From assembly GCA_037952775.1 (NCBI GenBank), contig JBANAY010000004.1, positions 12,710,001 to 12,774,000 of the forward strand: a stretch of 64,000 nt of DNA, in the 5' to 3' direction. Each line of letters starts with the position of its first letter. Within the stretch, counting starts at the first letter, position 1. Shown piece by piece: positions 1-11,256 of this stretch. The position numbers and the translations under genes are program-made. A model generated the notes under the pieces. That model was not told the DNA's origin, searched no databases, and saw nothing but the letters and a program-made list of their open reading frames with translations. Source of the stretch: Clonostachys chloroleuca (taxonomy: Eukaryota; Ascomycota; Sordariomycetes; Hypocreales; Bionectriaceae).

Positions 1-57
1 CAGTGTTAATTTAGATCGGGGGCATATAATCGAATCATAGGTGATTAATTGACTTAC

Positions 58-618
58 GCAGCTTTCGGAACTGGCCGTTGGTGATAATGAGGGTTCCAAG
101 AGTCCTCAATCCCTTAAGAGCCTCGTCTCCATCTCGCTTGGCAGTGTCCTTATCCACAGGAGCGCCAGGAGCAGTGATGCTCTTGTATTCATACTGGGTG
201 GTTTGCCAAATAAAATCCTGAATCAGATCTCCTTGATTCTTGGATAGTATAAGGTTCTTGGACTGCTGCACAACCTCCTTGAGGTCCTGAACAAGGAGCT
301 TGCCATCTGCGGAAAGCTTCTCTGAGGGCTTGGAAAGAGCTTGTGATTCCAAGAAGCTGTTGAGAGCTACGTCGATTTGGTCGTTCTGCGGAGCTCGGTA
401 TCAGTATATATAGAGGGAAGATGAGGGTGGCCCAGTCATATGGCAAGCTCTCCACGGGTGGCTGGCTGCCAGACGAGGAGCCCGCCGAGCGACGATAAAC
501 ATACCGATGGAACCTTGCCATTCTTGAAGGCAGAGATGATGCCGTAAATTTGGAGCTTTCGGTTGACATCTGCGTCCTTCTGTTCCTTCACAACGGGGCG
601 ATTGACGTTGGCGGCCAT
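58..618 (-). CDS. HAM1-like protein, N-terminal part (runs off left edge)
   Basis: Partial gene, 5' end only. Exon 1 is 618-505, starting at an ATG (peptide MAANVNRPVVKEQ...). A GTATGT donor at 504 joins an acceptor ending at 386 (CCGCAG). Exon 2 is 385-58 and ends at a GTAAGT donor, so the next exon lies outside the window. The roughly 147 visible residues, including DLIQDFIWQT, APGAPVDKDTA and LRTLGTLIITNGQFRKL, match the start of the fungal HAM1 family (N-terminal HAM1 domain, formerly a DUF), as I recall it. These proteins are large, lipid-binding-like and found in filamentous fungi; the name comes from hyphal fusion work in Neurospora. Function here is inferred from family only. The family match is fairly secure; the role is not. 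Confidence 0.72.
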
Positions 619-660
619 GATGTATGATGCTGTAATTGGCCGCGTGTATTAGAGATAGCA

Positions 661-2969
661 GGGAGCAGAGAGATCCGGGTTATGGATTGGTGGTATCGAG
701 GGTGGTCTTCTAACTAATTGGGTATCAAAGGAAATAAGATATTGTTTGCTTGTACAGTATCACTGCGGGTATAATGTGGTGAGAGAACGGAATGCTCAAA
801 CAAGAGAAATTATGATGAAAAAAAGGTGCGAAGGCGCACCCGTGGGCGCAACCGAGCCGTGTCGCCATACTTATATCATTTCCAAAGCCAGACCAGAGCC
901 ACCACAAGGGAGGCAGGGGCCAATTGGGCCGGAGGGAGGAGGGGAAGCAGGGGGCCAGCGAACCGGGAAGGGAAACCTCAGGGAGCCAGTCGCCAAGGAA
1001 GCTTGTGTGGCGTCAGTGACGTTGTGCTGCTCTGAGGGCAGCCGGCAGAGATGAAAAGGTGAAATGACATGGGGGGATGGATGACACCCACAAGCCTGTT
1101 CTGCAGTTCGACATGTGCCAGCGCGTACAGGCCGCGTACAGGCAAGCACGACCACCAGCTCCTGCTTCGGGTGATGTCTCAAATGCGTCATCGAAGTTCC
1201 TCCCCAAACGCCCCTCCGAGGCTTAATTTGCCAGTGGTAATAGTGCCAGTAGAGCTCCCTGGCGAGCTGCTAGACGGCGCGCAGTGGACCGACACGCACT
1301 GCGAAATGCCCTGATGCCCAGCTAGCGCAATCCTTCCCTGTTGGCCATTGATGCCTGCAGGCCATCGATCGAGCTTGTTGCCCATGAAGTCAAATTGTAC
1401 AAGGCTGGTTCAGCTGAAGATCGACGATCACTAGCCGCTAGCCCATCGCAGCTAACAGACACTATGTGTGGTGGTGCCACTGGGGTGGTGGTCTGGCCTG
1501 CAGCCATCAGCCAATATTGGATCGATTGCTCATAGACTACGCGTTGCCCAATTGCCAGCTCTCTCCTGCGACGTGCCACGAAACCAGTCTTTTGCGGGGG
1601 CCGTGATGATCAATTGTACAACCCCAGCCCCCGAGTCGAGTCTCAGAAGCCTTGTTTTGTGTGAGACAGGCTTGGGGATGTTTGAGGGTGAAGGATCCTC
1701 GAAATTACAAGGCAGGGCGCATCCAATGGCCTATTCTTAGTCCCTGGCTTCGATCTCAAATCCTGCCGGTTGCCTCCCAATTAGCATTCCATAGGAACCT
1801 TGGGGGTAGCTCTCAAACCATCGACAATTGAATGGCAGAGCAAGAGCATCTGGCGGAATACCAGCCAGGGCACCCATGATACATCAATGACATGGTCGCA
1901 TGCAGAGAAAGCACTACCGCGGCCCTTGAAGCGATCCTGTGTCAACCATTGTCCCTGAATCAACCACTTCACCGATTATCGAGAAAATGATCGACCTGGA
2001 CATCTCTCGGAATCACTGGCCATCGCCCAATGCAGCTTCCGAGCTTGATTTTGTCGATGCCTGCCAACTGCATGCTGCTGCTTTTGGCGCCAAGTCTATT
2101 GTGCTTAGTGCCCCAATGGGCCTTACTTCATTGCCGATCGCAGACTCAACACCACGTTAAGATGACGTCAAGCCAATCTAGCTCGGCCGATAGCAGAAAA
2201 GCCAATTGACGAGAAAAGCTGGTCATGTCGCGTGCTTCTCCAGGGCCTGGCTTCTGCATTCCTCCCACCCCTGTCACAGAGTCAACCGCCTTGAAGGAGC
2301 CGAGTAGGAAATAAGGCGAGGAGCTAGATCTGAAGGATAAAATATTACTTACCTTATAAACTCAGCCAGTAAGTGAGCTCTATTATAACGAAGAGCGAGG
2401 TATTCGCTTCCCAAAATGGAACCGGCTAAGCTGTTATAAAAGATAGCTTAATTGTTCTGTGGCAGCGCAAGTAATAGAAAACCCCCAGTATAGGATATAT
2501 TATTGTTCAGAATAAACACAAACAATACTTGAAATTAATTACCTTCTATATCCTCGCCTGCGTGCCATTGCGACTAATGAGTCATCATGGGGAACCGTTG
2601 GCCAAACCTTCGATATGGTAAGCTTGAACAAATGAACTGCATTTCTAGTACCTGGAAGCATAGAATTTTATGTCACTCCCTCGAGAGGGATAGGATTCAA
2701 GAAGCTATATGTCTTTGACTGGGTGATTATTCTCAGTAAAATTCAGCTCCTTGCCAATCTGAATCTGATACATTTGTGCACCAACTGGAAAACGCCTCCA
2801 TCGTGACTACGACCCTTACCCAGTTGAGGCTGGATAAGGCGTAACAGAAGCCGTCACCCAATATGTTGAGTAATTACAAAGGTGGAAACGAGACTCATGA
2901 AATAAAATAACTAGTGGTTGAGTGTTAAAAATAGAAGTTGCTGGTCGGTAATGCTGGCTGAAAACTTAC
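661..2969. other. Gene-poor interval between the HAM1-like gene and the MFS pseudogene
   Basis: No gene is supported. Short open frames exist on both strands, but none has an ATG start, splice sites and recognisable protein together. The part from about 2330 to 2960 looks clearly richer in A+T than the flanks. It should have held the last exon of the transporter to its right, but no matching membrane segment could be found there. The first few hundred bases are presumably the promoter of the HAM1-like gene. Confidence 0.5.
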
Positions 2970-4630
2970 ACTGGCACAGCTGAACGGCAAGCCTTTCCAC
3001 GGATCTGGCAGCCCAACCGCAATGCCAAGTAGATTTTAGATCAAGGGTTCACCGCCTAGCATACCGATTTGTTCAGGGAGAAATACCGCGCTATACAGGG
3101 TACCGGTGCATTCCAGGTCAATCCATGATGTTACGAGAGATAGTAGGGCTGAGCGGGCGCCAAACCCAAGCCCGTCAATCATTGTTGCTACAATCCGTTA
3201 AAGATACCATATGAGAGGCAACAACTCGAATCAAACTTACAGGCGATTAACAAGGGAGAACTTGCAGCAAAGGCAAGAAGTAACGATCCTACAAATAGAA
3301 AGGATAAACTAGACTTCAAGATACCAAGGCTGAGGACTTGAGCTTCAGGCTTCAAATAGATACTAACTACACGAATAAGGGCTGGCATGATGAACAAGAA
3401 AAGCAGCAGGTTCACGAGAGCGACCTCAATGATGAGGGCATTGGTCTGCTTTTGCTATTAGTATAGGAAAAACAAAGCAGATTTTAGGTTTAGCTTGCCC
3501 TGGAAAGCTTCCAGCCGAATCGAACGGAAGTGTACTGAATAAGTGCGCGTAAAGAAATACCTCTGAGGGTGCCGATCAAGAAGATTACCGATGCTAATCG
3601 CATTTTACCAGTTGAGAAGATGAATTTGAGGATTTGGAACTGATCGATTGTGGCGGAGAGAGCTATGCGAAGACAGTTACGGCTTTCTGGCGGGACATCT
3701 GGATGCGTACTCTGCTCGTGGCTGGTATGCGGTGATTGTGGTGCTGTGTCATAGTTTGACATAATCACAAGCACAGGAAACGTGAAGAACAGCAGAATGT
3801 AGCTGATGATAAATGGAAGCCAAGGGGAAATGTCAGCAGCCGCAGATACGATTGGAGGACCTATGAGTTCGGCGAAAATGAAACACGAATAGAAGTGATA
3901 GAGGCCGCGAGTTCTATCAACATGAGCCTAGATTCGATCCGTACCGCCAAGATTGATCATTTGGCTCATACCTCGTCTCTTCGTTGCATGCCTTTGCAAC
4001 CATTGCGGCAAGAAGCATTTCAGCAGCATCTCTACCCCCTCCTACGAGTAGAAAGACGGAAGACGCTCATACAAGCCTAATAGGCAGTTTGGCCCTCGCA
4101 ACTATGATATCTTAAGCTTTCAGGTTGTTCAAAGGAATCATATGACTTACTGATGAACAAGGACCATGTGAGGCTCATCAATATCCCCAGCATGATGATC
4201 ACGAATACCCCGCGCTGGCCTCGATTATCCGCAAGGCGGCCCATGGGCAATGCAACAATAATAGCTGCGAGGCATTAGCATCAACTCGAAGCACGTTTTA
4301 ATGGGCCATAAAGGCAATGGTCTCGAAAGAAGCTGTCCCTCCACGCACTTCTGCTAAACTTTGTTGGATTGGTGGAATTTTGCAAGCATCTGCAGCTGGG
4401 ATCTCTCCATGGTAATGATGCACGCACAAGGAATGCTCTAGAATAGATACCATGGGTACCGTGATGATCATCATTGCAAGTTCACATAAGAGCTTTAGCC
4501 CGATGCAATACTTGAAGTATGGGGAGAAGCCGAGCCATATATCCAAGATCGCGTTTGGTTTCCGACGATCCTGGACCTGGGTAGCGGTGGAAGGCTGTGA
4601 GGAAAGCAGCGGAGCATCTTCTTGATCCAT
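2970..4630 (-). pseudogene. MFS transporter pseudogene (two in-frame stops, first intron without GT donor)
   Basis: Six exons can be joined in phase: 4630-4315, 4264-4151, 4101-3972, 3913-3499, 3445-3241 and 3187-2970. The product is a 12-TM-type major facilitator of the fungal drug/metabolite export class. It has a disordered N-terminus (MDQEDAPLLSSQ), the loop 2-3 motif GRLADNRGQRG, the LLVGGG helix, AELIGPP, and the late motif LGFGARSALLSLVTSWID followed by GTLYSAVFLPEQIGMLGGEPLI. Lesions: TGA at 4069-4067 within LPIRLV*ASSVFLL, where the family normally has Trp; TAA at 3038-3036 directly after GGEPLI, followed in frame by NLLGIAVGLPDPWKG; and an intron 1 that fits the phase exactly but begins CC rather than GT. 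The fourth intron uses a GC-AG pair. The C-terminal exon was not found. The gene is almost certainly non-functional. Confidence 0.85.
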
Positions 4631-4681
4631 ATTTAGAGTATGAAATGAACACTCTCCAGCGCTGGACACTGCCAAGAATGC

Positions 4682-4893
4682 TTCGATCCCTTTCAGATTG
4701 GACGAACCTTCTACCTTTATCAACCAGAGCTGGAACCCACAAATATCATCGTCACGCCCGATGGCCGTGTAACCGGTATTCTGGACTGGGAGCGCGCCGT
4801 CCAGAGTCGCAGGACCTAGACGAGCAGGAGAAGTTATGTGCGGTACTGGAGGCAATTTCAGTGTCTCGAGACGAGGAGCTGTTTCATCAATGA
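4682..4893 (+). pseudogene. Relic of an aminoglycoside-phosphotransferase-family (APH) gene
   Basis: One frame from 4682 reads FDPFQIGRTFYLYQPELEPT and then NIIVTPDGRVTGILDWERA, before a TAG at 4817-4819. This is the catalytic-loop to metal-binding stretch of fungal APH-like kinases: the DGRVTGILDWE block is the equivalent of the DFG region, and PELEPTNI stands where HGDLHPGN occurs in canonical members. A second frame continues to 4893 (QDLDEQEKLCAVLEAISVS) and could be the C-terminal end displaced by an indel. There is no start, no N-lobe and no room for one, since the transporter's first exon lies at 4630-4315 on the other strand. It is a fragment, not a gene. Confidence 0.6.
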
Positions 4894-5115
4894 AACGACG
4901 TAGACTCAGGTCATAATGAGTTTGTGCAACACGAATTTGGCGCGCGCCGCGTCGTGATTTGAAAAACACGTACTGACTAGAATATGCCGGCTACTGCTGC
5001 CTGCGCAAAGTTTATGCTTGTGAATTTCGCAACATGACACACCTATCCGACATTAAAGACTCACACCATCTAGAATCCGCCAGGAAACATTCTTCATCTG
5101 ACATAAACGCCCGTC

Positions 5116-7455
5116 ATGGCTTCTCCGAATCCATCGTTTCTAGTAGTGGACAACATCTCCTACCTACTGCACCCTGTACTGTTCACCACCAACGCTGCTA
5201 TCCCCTCGGCCAATGAGGTCAGAACACTCATTCACCGATTTGCCGATGTAGATGATGTGTATGCTCCTCCCTTTGCAGATACAATTGTTCTGCAGTTAGA
5301 CCCGAGACTCGATGCACAGCGAGAACTTGGCCGATTAAGGGACTCAGGTTGCTTCCAGGCAGTCTACCATGTAGCTCCAACCTCACCACCCAATGTGCTC
5401 CCAACGGGGCCTTACTTTCTCACCCAGGGAAACATCCACCAAGCATACCGTTTGTACGAAGATGAGCTGGATAGCTTTATATTTGGGGTCATCCCTGAGG
5501 ATGTCTTAAATCCACAGAAGTTATACCCCCCGTATGCCCACCTGTTTTCGGGTTTTCTTCTGACAACCTCCTTGTGCTTAGGTACTTCCCACTCCCGGCG
5601 CTCAGCTCAAATGGGCTATGGAAGAAGATTGCCGTTCCAAGCCGGCTTTACACAGACCATGAAGTACAAGCCCAAAAACCTCTGGCGGGAGCCCGAATGG
5701 GAATCAAGGATATCTTTCGGCTTGAAGGCACTCAATTGACAATGATGAGCAGGCCATGGACCGAGCTTCACGGACCAGATGAAGAGAGCGCCGCGTACAC
5801 CAAGAAGCTAATTGCTCTTGGGGCCGTTATTGTAGGAAAAACTAAGATGACTTCTTTTGCATCGCCGGAAGAAGCTACAGACCAATGGATCGACTTTCAT
5901 TGTCCGGTCAATCCGCGCGGAGACCGCTACCAGAGCCCCTCAAGTAGTTCTACAGGCGCCGGCACTTCACTTGCTGGGTATAGCTGGCTGGACTTTTCTG
6001 TGGCTGGAGACTGTATGCTGGTACCCTATTCCATATCTTGCCTTGGGATTTCTGCTTATTTTCGTGATACAGCTGCCGGAAGTGTACGAGCACCGGCACC
6101 TTGTAGCCGGCTCTTCTCGCTGCGACCCAGCTTCAACTCGACATCAATGGAAGGGATACCAGTCAACTCTTCGTATGAATCCAGTGATGCTCCAACCTCT
6201 CCCTGTCTCTTCCTGTGCATTTTCTCTACTTTGGCTAACCCCCCCAAATAGAGAGTTTGATGCTGTGGGCCATTTCGCTCGCAACTTGAGAGATCATCAT
6301 TATATCGTGTCACATACCTTTGAAAACATACCTCAGAATTTCTCGAAATTTCCTTCAAAGATACTTTACCCACTGGAATTCTATCCGCTGAAGAATTCAA
6401 AGCAACAAGACCTAACTGAAGAGTTCGTTGCTATCCTCGAAGAGTTTCTAGGGGTGAAGAGAACTCCTTTTAGCTTCGTGGAGGAGTGGGAGAAGAGCCC
6501 ACCCAAACAGGCTGAAGGCTTGCCACTGCTGAAGTATACTGAAAAGGTGTGTTTAAAAAAAAATCCCGTCCCTGATTCATTTGTTAATTGATAGAACCAG
6601 AGTGCATTTTGGGCATTATGCTATGACTACTATCACGGATTCGACGTCTTCCGGGATGATTACAAAGCAAATTTTGGAAAAGATGCTTTTACCAGCTCAG
6701 TCGTTCGGTTCCGCTGGTCAGTCTCCTGCTTTCCTGTCACTATCTCTCATTGACGAATAGATCAGGGACGTTGGGAAACAGGTCACCCCCGAAGAATACG
6801 ATGAGTACTTGAGGCAACTGGAAGTATTTCGAGAGTGGTTCAGCAAGCGTTTTATGCGTCCAGATTCAGAAAGCCTTTCCAGCGCAATTCTCGTGATGCC
6901 ATATGGGGAGCCAGACCCGGAATATCGCGACGAACCAAACCCGTAGGTTTTGGGCCAAACATTTCTTTTCGGCTTGTTTTGACAGTTTCTCGTAGCCCAG
7001 CTGGAACCTTTCCTACTATAGCGGAAAAGTTTATATCTCCTATCCTGCATGCCCCTCAGCTCGTGCTGCCGTGTAGGTCACATCGTACTATGTTCCTTCC
7101 CACAGATATACTAACCAAGTTTCAGTTGCCCAAATGCCATACTTCTCAAGAATCAGTGGAAGAGATGAAGTGAGGCCCATAGCAAGCACGTTGATCGGAG
7201 CCAAAGGTACGAGAACAGCGTTGAAGAGGATGGTGAATACAAAATTAACTACCTATAGGGAGTGATTTGATGCTCATCGAGCTTGCAATTGCGGCCTTCG
7301 AGAAGGCTTCATGGCCTACCACCATTCAAACTGGTTGTTACATGTACCCTCTTGCTAGCAACTCGAGGAATGTGGAGTCGTCGGTCAACGACAGCTCCAG
7401 GACCTACCATAGGAAGCAGAGTGAAGTTGAACGGCTTTGCAGAGATCTGAGCTGA
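5116..7455 (+). CDS. Amidase signature family protein (9 exons, 631 aa)
   Basis: The exons join in phase: 5116-5531, 5582-6012, 6073-6172, 6252-6546, 6595-6716, 6766-6942, 6996-7072, 7126-7206 and 7259-7455. All eight introns are GT-AG and about 50-80 nt long. The product is a Ser-cisSer-Lys amidase: Lys225 in VGKTKM, the cis-Ser cluster near residue 260 in SPSSSSTGAG, and the nucleophile Ser286 in SAGSVRAPAP. The C-terminal half keeps LVLPFAQMPYFSRISGR and IGAKGSDLMLIELA, normal for this fungal branch, which carries a non-catalytic N-terminal extension of about 190 residues. The family hydrolyses amide bonds; the substrate cannot be told from sequence. No signal peptide is seen, so it is probably intracellular. 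It is divergent from the dead MFS transporter, with about 490 bp between start codons, which suggests a former uptake/efflux plus degradation pair. Confidence 0.85.
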
Positions 7456-8892
7456 GGTAGTTAGGGAGCTCGATCGCAGCTCCTTCACGCTTGTAAAATG
7501 TTCCCACCAGTGTTTGCAAGATGGCAAGGCAGACCGCTTGCGTAATTGATTGGCCTATAATTGAAGGTGCGGTGGCCCGGTTGTGACTCCAGGTATTTCA
7601 AGAATCAATATGTTATGTGATGATGTTGAGACCTGCCTCATCAGAGTCCCGCGATACCGGACGTCACTGAGGCATGTATAATCTAGCATGCTATGAATAG
7701 AATTCCTCCTTAATTTTTCGCTGCCTCTAGAAACATGGCACACGAAGACTCTGTTCACGCAAGCCGGGGACCTCAATTTCTTATCAATAAGACTAAACAG
7801 AATACAATAATAATAATAATTGAAAAAAAAAAACATTATTCTACAGTATTTAGCTTAATGTTTTGTCTATTGCTAGTTAATTGTTCCAATATTGTGTTGG
7901 AATTCAGCACTGGAGATTCTGGGTGTGCCACGTTTTATGTCAGTCGCTTGCCTCTGTAGCCAAGATGATGGTACCTCGTACGAAAAATTGGTGCAAAGAA
8001 TGGAAGAACACCTAGACTGGATTTAAGACCCACAGGATGTTAATAGGGCTTTACTGTACATTCGGATGTAAATTAAGATGTGAGTAGGGTCGTCTTGACA
8101 CTACAACCCTGAAGGAGAGAGATGTTGATCAAGGACCAGCACCAAAATGTTTACCTCCGCGCGCAGCCATCCAGTACTTTGATCAATCAACAATATTCGT
8201 CACAGCTCTCGCAAGGAAACTTCTGTAACGACAATACTCCGTTGATTGTTTATCGACGATGACAATAAATCTCACAATTTTCATCCTGACAGACACGCGG
8301 AAACACCCCGTCCAAGGTCTCAGCGGGTGACAAAGCATATCCGGAAGTATTTTTCCCCAGCCAATCTGCCCCAGATCCACGGAACCTCAAGCCTGGGGAA
8401 GCATGTTTTCACATACCCAGATCGCACCGAGCGCATGAACCATCAAAAACAAGAAACACAAGCACGTGTAACCGCTGCCTGACCAACATACAGGCTTGTG
8501 CGCCTTGGTGTCTCGCCAGACATGCGTGACTGTCTCCCGTTACATTGAATCCGGATCTCACTCCCTCGTCGCATGGGCACGGGCACCCGATCTGCCTCCC
8601 TCGCCCTCGGGAACCAATGTCCACCCCTCACCGCGCAGCTCTCCCGGATGATTCTAACCGAATCTATGCCTTCCAGCTGAATATATATCCATTTACCGTG
8701 TTCACCTTGCCATTAACCATGCGTGCCGAAACAGCATCAATGTATGCCCGCGGGACCATCATCTCCACACACTTCCTTCCCCTTAAATGTTCTACTCCAG
8801 CCCTCTGTCTCGTGTGTATATAGTCCTATATCCAGCTCAGAATCGATCAATTCCTCTCCAGTAGCTGGTTGAAACATCTGCGCCCACCCACC
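7456..8892. other. Intergenic region between amidase and hydrolase
   Basis: No gene was found. The last several hundred bases become C-rich and contain the likely promoter of the hydrolase to the right. An AT-rich patch lies near 7790-7840. Confidence 0.5.
8817..8823 (+). promoter_or_regulatory. TATA-like box of the hydrolase gene
   Basis: TATATAG lies about 70 nt upstream of the hydrolase ATG at 8893, a usual position for a fungal TATA element with a short leader. Inferred from motif and spacing only. Confidence 0.3.
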
Positions 8893-9872
8893 ATGGCGCA
8901 AAACACCCCCAAACCCCCCTACGACCCGGAGCTCATCCCGCTCCTCAAGTCCTTCCCGCCCTTGGTCGCGTCCCGCGACATCATCCCGGCCCTCCGCAAA
9001 GCCCAGGCCGACGCAGCCACCCTCGAGACCACCATCGCCGGCCTGCCCTTCACCCACAAGGAGCGCAGCGTCCCCGGCCCCAACGGCCCCGTCACCCTCT
9101 CCATCTTCTACCCCAAGGACTCCAGCAAGACACCCCGCCCCGCCATCTACAATCTACACATGGGCGGCATGATCTGCGGCACCCGCTTCTCCGGCCTCAG
9201 GGAGCCCCTCAGCTGGGCACAGGCGGTCGGCGGCCTGTGCATCTCCGCCGAGTACAGGCAGGCACCCGAGCACCCCTTCCCCGCGGCGCTGGAGGACTCC
9301 TACGCCGGCCTGGCCTGGATCGGCTCCCACCTGCAGGAGCTCAACATCGACCCGGACCGGCTCATGGTCTCTGGGCAGTCCGCGGGGGAAGCCTCGCCGC
9401 AGCCATGGCCCTGCTGGCCCGCGACCGCAGGGGGCCCAAGCTGTGCGCCCAGCTGCTCGACTCAGGCATGTTCGACGACCGGACCGAGTCCGTCTCCTGC
9501 CAGCAGTACATGGACGAGGGTCTGTGGACGGGCGCCGTGAACAAGATGGCCTGGGACGCCTTCCTGGGTCCCAACGCCGGGCACGAGCGCATCAGCCCGT
9601 ACGCGGCCGTCATCAGGGCGACCGATCTGTCCAACCTGCCGCCGGCGTACGTCACCGTGGGTGCGGCTGAGATTTTCCGAGATGAGAACATGGCCTATGC
9701 GCATAAGCTGTGCGCGGCCGGCGTGCCAACCGAGCTGCATGTCTGGCCGGGAGGGTACCACTGCTTCGACATGATGGTTCCCGATGCTGCTGTTTCCAAG
9801 GCTTCGCTTGCCGCCAAGTTATCGTGGGCGAAGAAGGCCCTCGGGTCGTCAAAAGTAGCCCCCAAGCTATAG
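8893..9872 (+). pseudogene. Alpha/beta hydrolase (HSL-like, fold-3 type), frameshifted at the active site
   Basis: The ATG at 8893 opens a GC-rich frame (MAQNTPKPPYDPE...) with the lid and oxyanion region (NLHMGGMICGTRFSGL), the EYRQAPEHPFPAALEDSYAG signature and the nucleophile elbow SGQSAG (Ser163). Right after it, at the G run 9384-9388, the frame shifts by one. The rest of the protein continues in another frame to 9872 with LAAAMALLARDRRGP, the acid loop VGAAEIFRDEN and the catalytic His in WPGGYHCFDM. Six Gs instead of five would restore one open frame of about 326 aa with a complete Ser-Asp-His triad. As written, the frame runs on as unrelated sequence to 9540. No intron fits the gap. 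Either a recent inactivating deletion or a homopolymer sequencing error; all other residues look under selection. Confidence 0.8.
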
Positions 9873-10169
9873 AATTCAAGTTTCCCTAGATGTTGATATA
9901 GAAAGCACATTGCAGACCATACCTAATAAAGCATATTGTAGCCAGTTGTTAGCTCGCGCTGTTTGGAGAATTCATTCAGTTCAACAAAAACCAAAATGTT
10001 TCTGGAGTCTTTTTCATCATTACTCTACCTAAGTGAATGGTAATGCTTTGGTCCATTCCCAACGCCGATCTAAAGTCACAAAATCAAACCATAAAAAAAC
10101 CCTATGCCGGCAGTTGATGAGCAAGGAATCATAATGCGTAGACCTCATGATGACCAGGCAGCTATGCTT

Positions 10170-11256
10170 TCAGTTCTTGCTCACAAGATCGTTGAAGAGC
10201 TTCGCCTTGACCTCTGTGGCAGTAAGTCCCGTCCTCTCCCGGCTGGCAATCTGGTTGGTGTCCTGGGCTAACTTGGCAACTGTCCTATCTAACCTAGAGC
10301 TGCCGACACCACCAAACATGCCCCCCTGACCACCTCTGGTACGGGTGATGTTGGTCGTGGCATCTCGAATCTTGGAACTGAGATCCAGTAATTGCTTGTT
10401 GCCATAGTCACGGTTGGTGAGGAGCGGGTTTTGGCTGAGGGTCTGGACCCAGTACTTGTGCCAGAGCTGTTCGAGGAGATGGGAATCGAGGGTGCTCTTG
10501 AAATGGGACACCTCAAGGCTATAATATCGGTTCGCATGGGCACCAAACTCGGCTGCTTTGGCGAGAGGCACGGCCTCATAGCCGTCGGATGCTCCCAAAC
10601 CGTCAGTGCTCTTGTGGTCGGCAGGGTATGTTCGGAAGGCTCCAATCTCGACCTTGCCGCCGCTGATGGTGCGGTCAGGGTCAATCACGACGGCCAAGAA
10701 TGGATCCTGGAAGGTCTGCTGCATATACTCGGTCTCCACGTCGATACCGCTCAACCAGCAGCCGTACCCCGGGTGGCTATGATACCACCCCACGACATTC
10801 TCCTGCCTTCCCTGAGCACGGCACTGGTCCAAATACTCGACAATGTATTCGTTCGCTTCGTCCTGGGCGTTAACACGGGTCTCTGTGCCCTCAACGGGAA
10901 GCCGGAATGCATCAGTGACAATGAAGGTCTCGTGGGAAACGTAGCCCTGCATCAATCCCATGACCTCGAGGGATCCGCCGGACCTGGCATGCATTGCCAT
11001 CTTGATAAGCGCCACAGCGCTGATTCGGACATGTTTGAAGTGGTGAGGGTCTTTAACCCATGGCCGCTGCTGATTTAAAGCCTTCTGGGCTTCAGCATCG
11101 TAGTTGTAGAGACCATCTCGTCTCGGATCGACAAGCTCGACATTGTTGTCAAGTTCTGTGCAGAAGAGAGGAGCGTCAGCCTGTGGATTCCATACAAATT
11201 GTAAATACCGCGATATGATCACACATACCCCATCCACCAAAGGCTGCCTGCGACAT
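10170..11256 (-). CDS. csn5: COP9 signalosome subunit 5 (JAMM metalloprotease)
   Basis: Two exons, 11256-11229 and 11155-10170, give 337 aa starting [20 protein letters not shown]. The join uses a GTATGT donor and the acceptor CTGCACAG; it removes a stretch that is open in the same frame but not conserved. The JAMM zinc site is complete: Glu73 in EVMG, His135 and His137 in HSHPGYGCW, Ser145 and Asp148 in LSGID. CSN5 removes NEDD8 from cullins within the COP9 signalosome and so controls SCF ubiquitin ligases; in Aspergillus the complex governs light-dependent development and secondary metabolism. The C-terminal helices carry a Gly-rich loop ([15 protein letters not shown]). It stands convergent to the hydrolase, with about 300 bp between them. 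Identification is secure. Confidence 0.95.

Noticed and set aside
1939..2160. 73-codon frame on the plus strand
   Set aside because: Starts with GTG and matches no family I know.
3036..9872. Secondary-metabolite or resistance gene cluster
   Set aside because: Transporter, kinase fragment, amidase and hydrolase are near each other, but there is no backbone synthase or pathway regulator, and three of the four are broken.
10392..11078. 228-codon frame antisense to csn5
   Set aside because: Shadow of the real gene on the other strand; no domain of its own.
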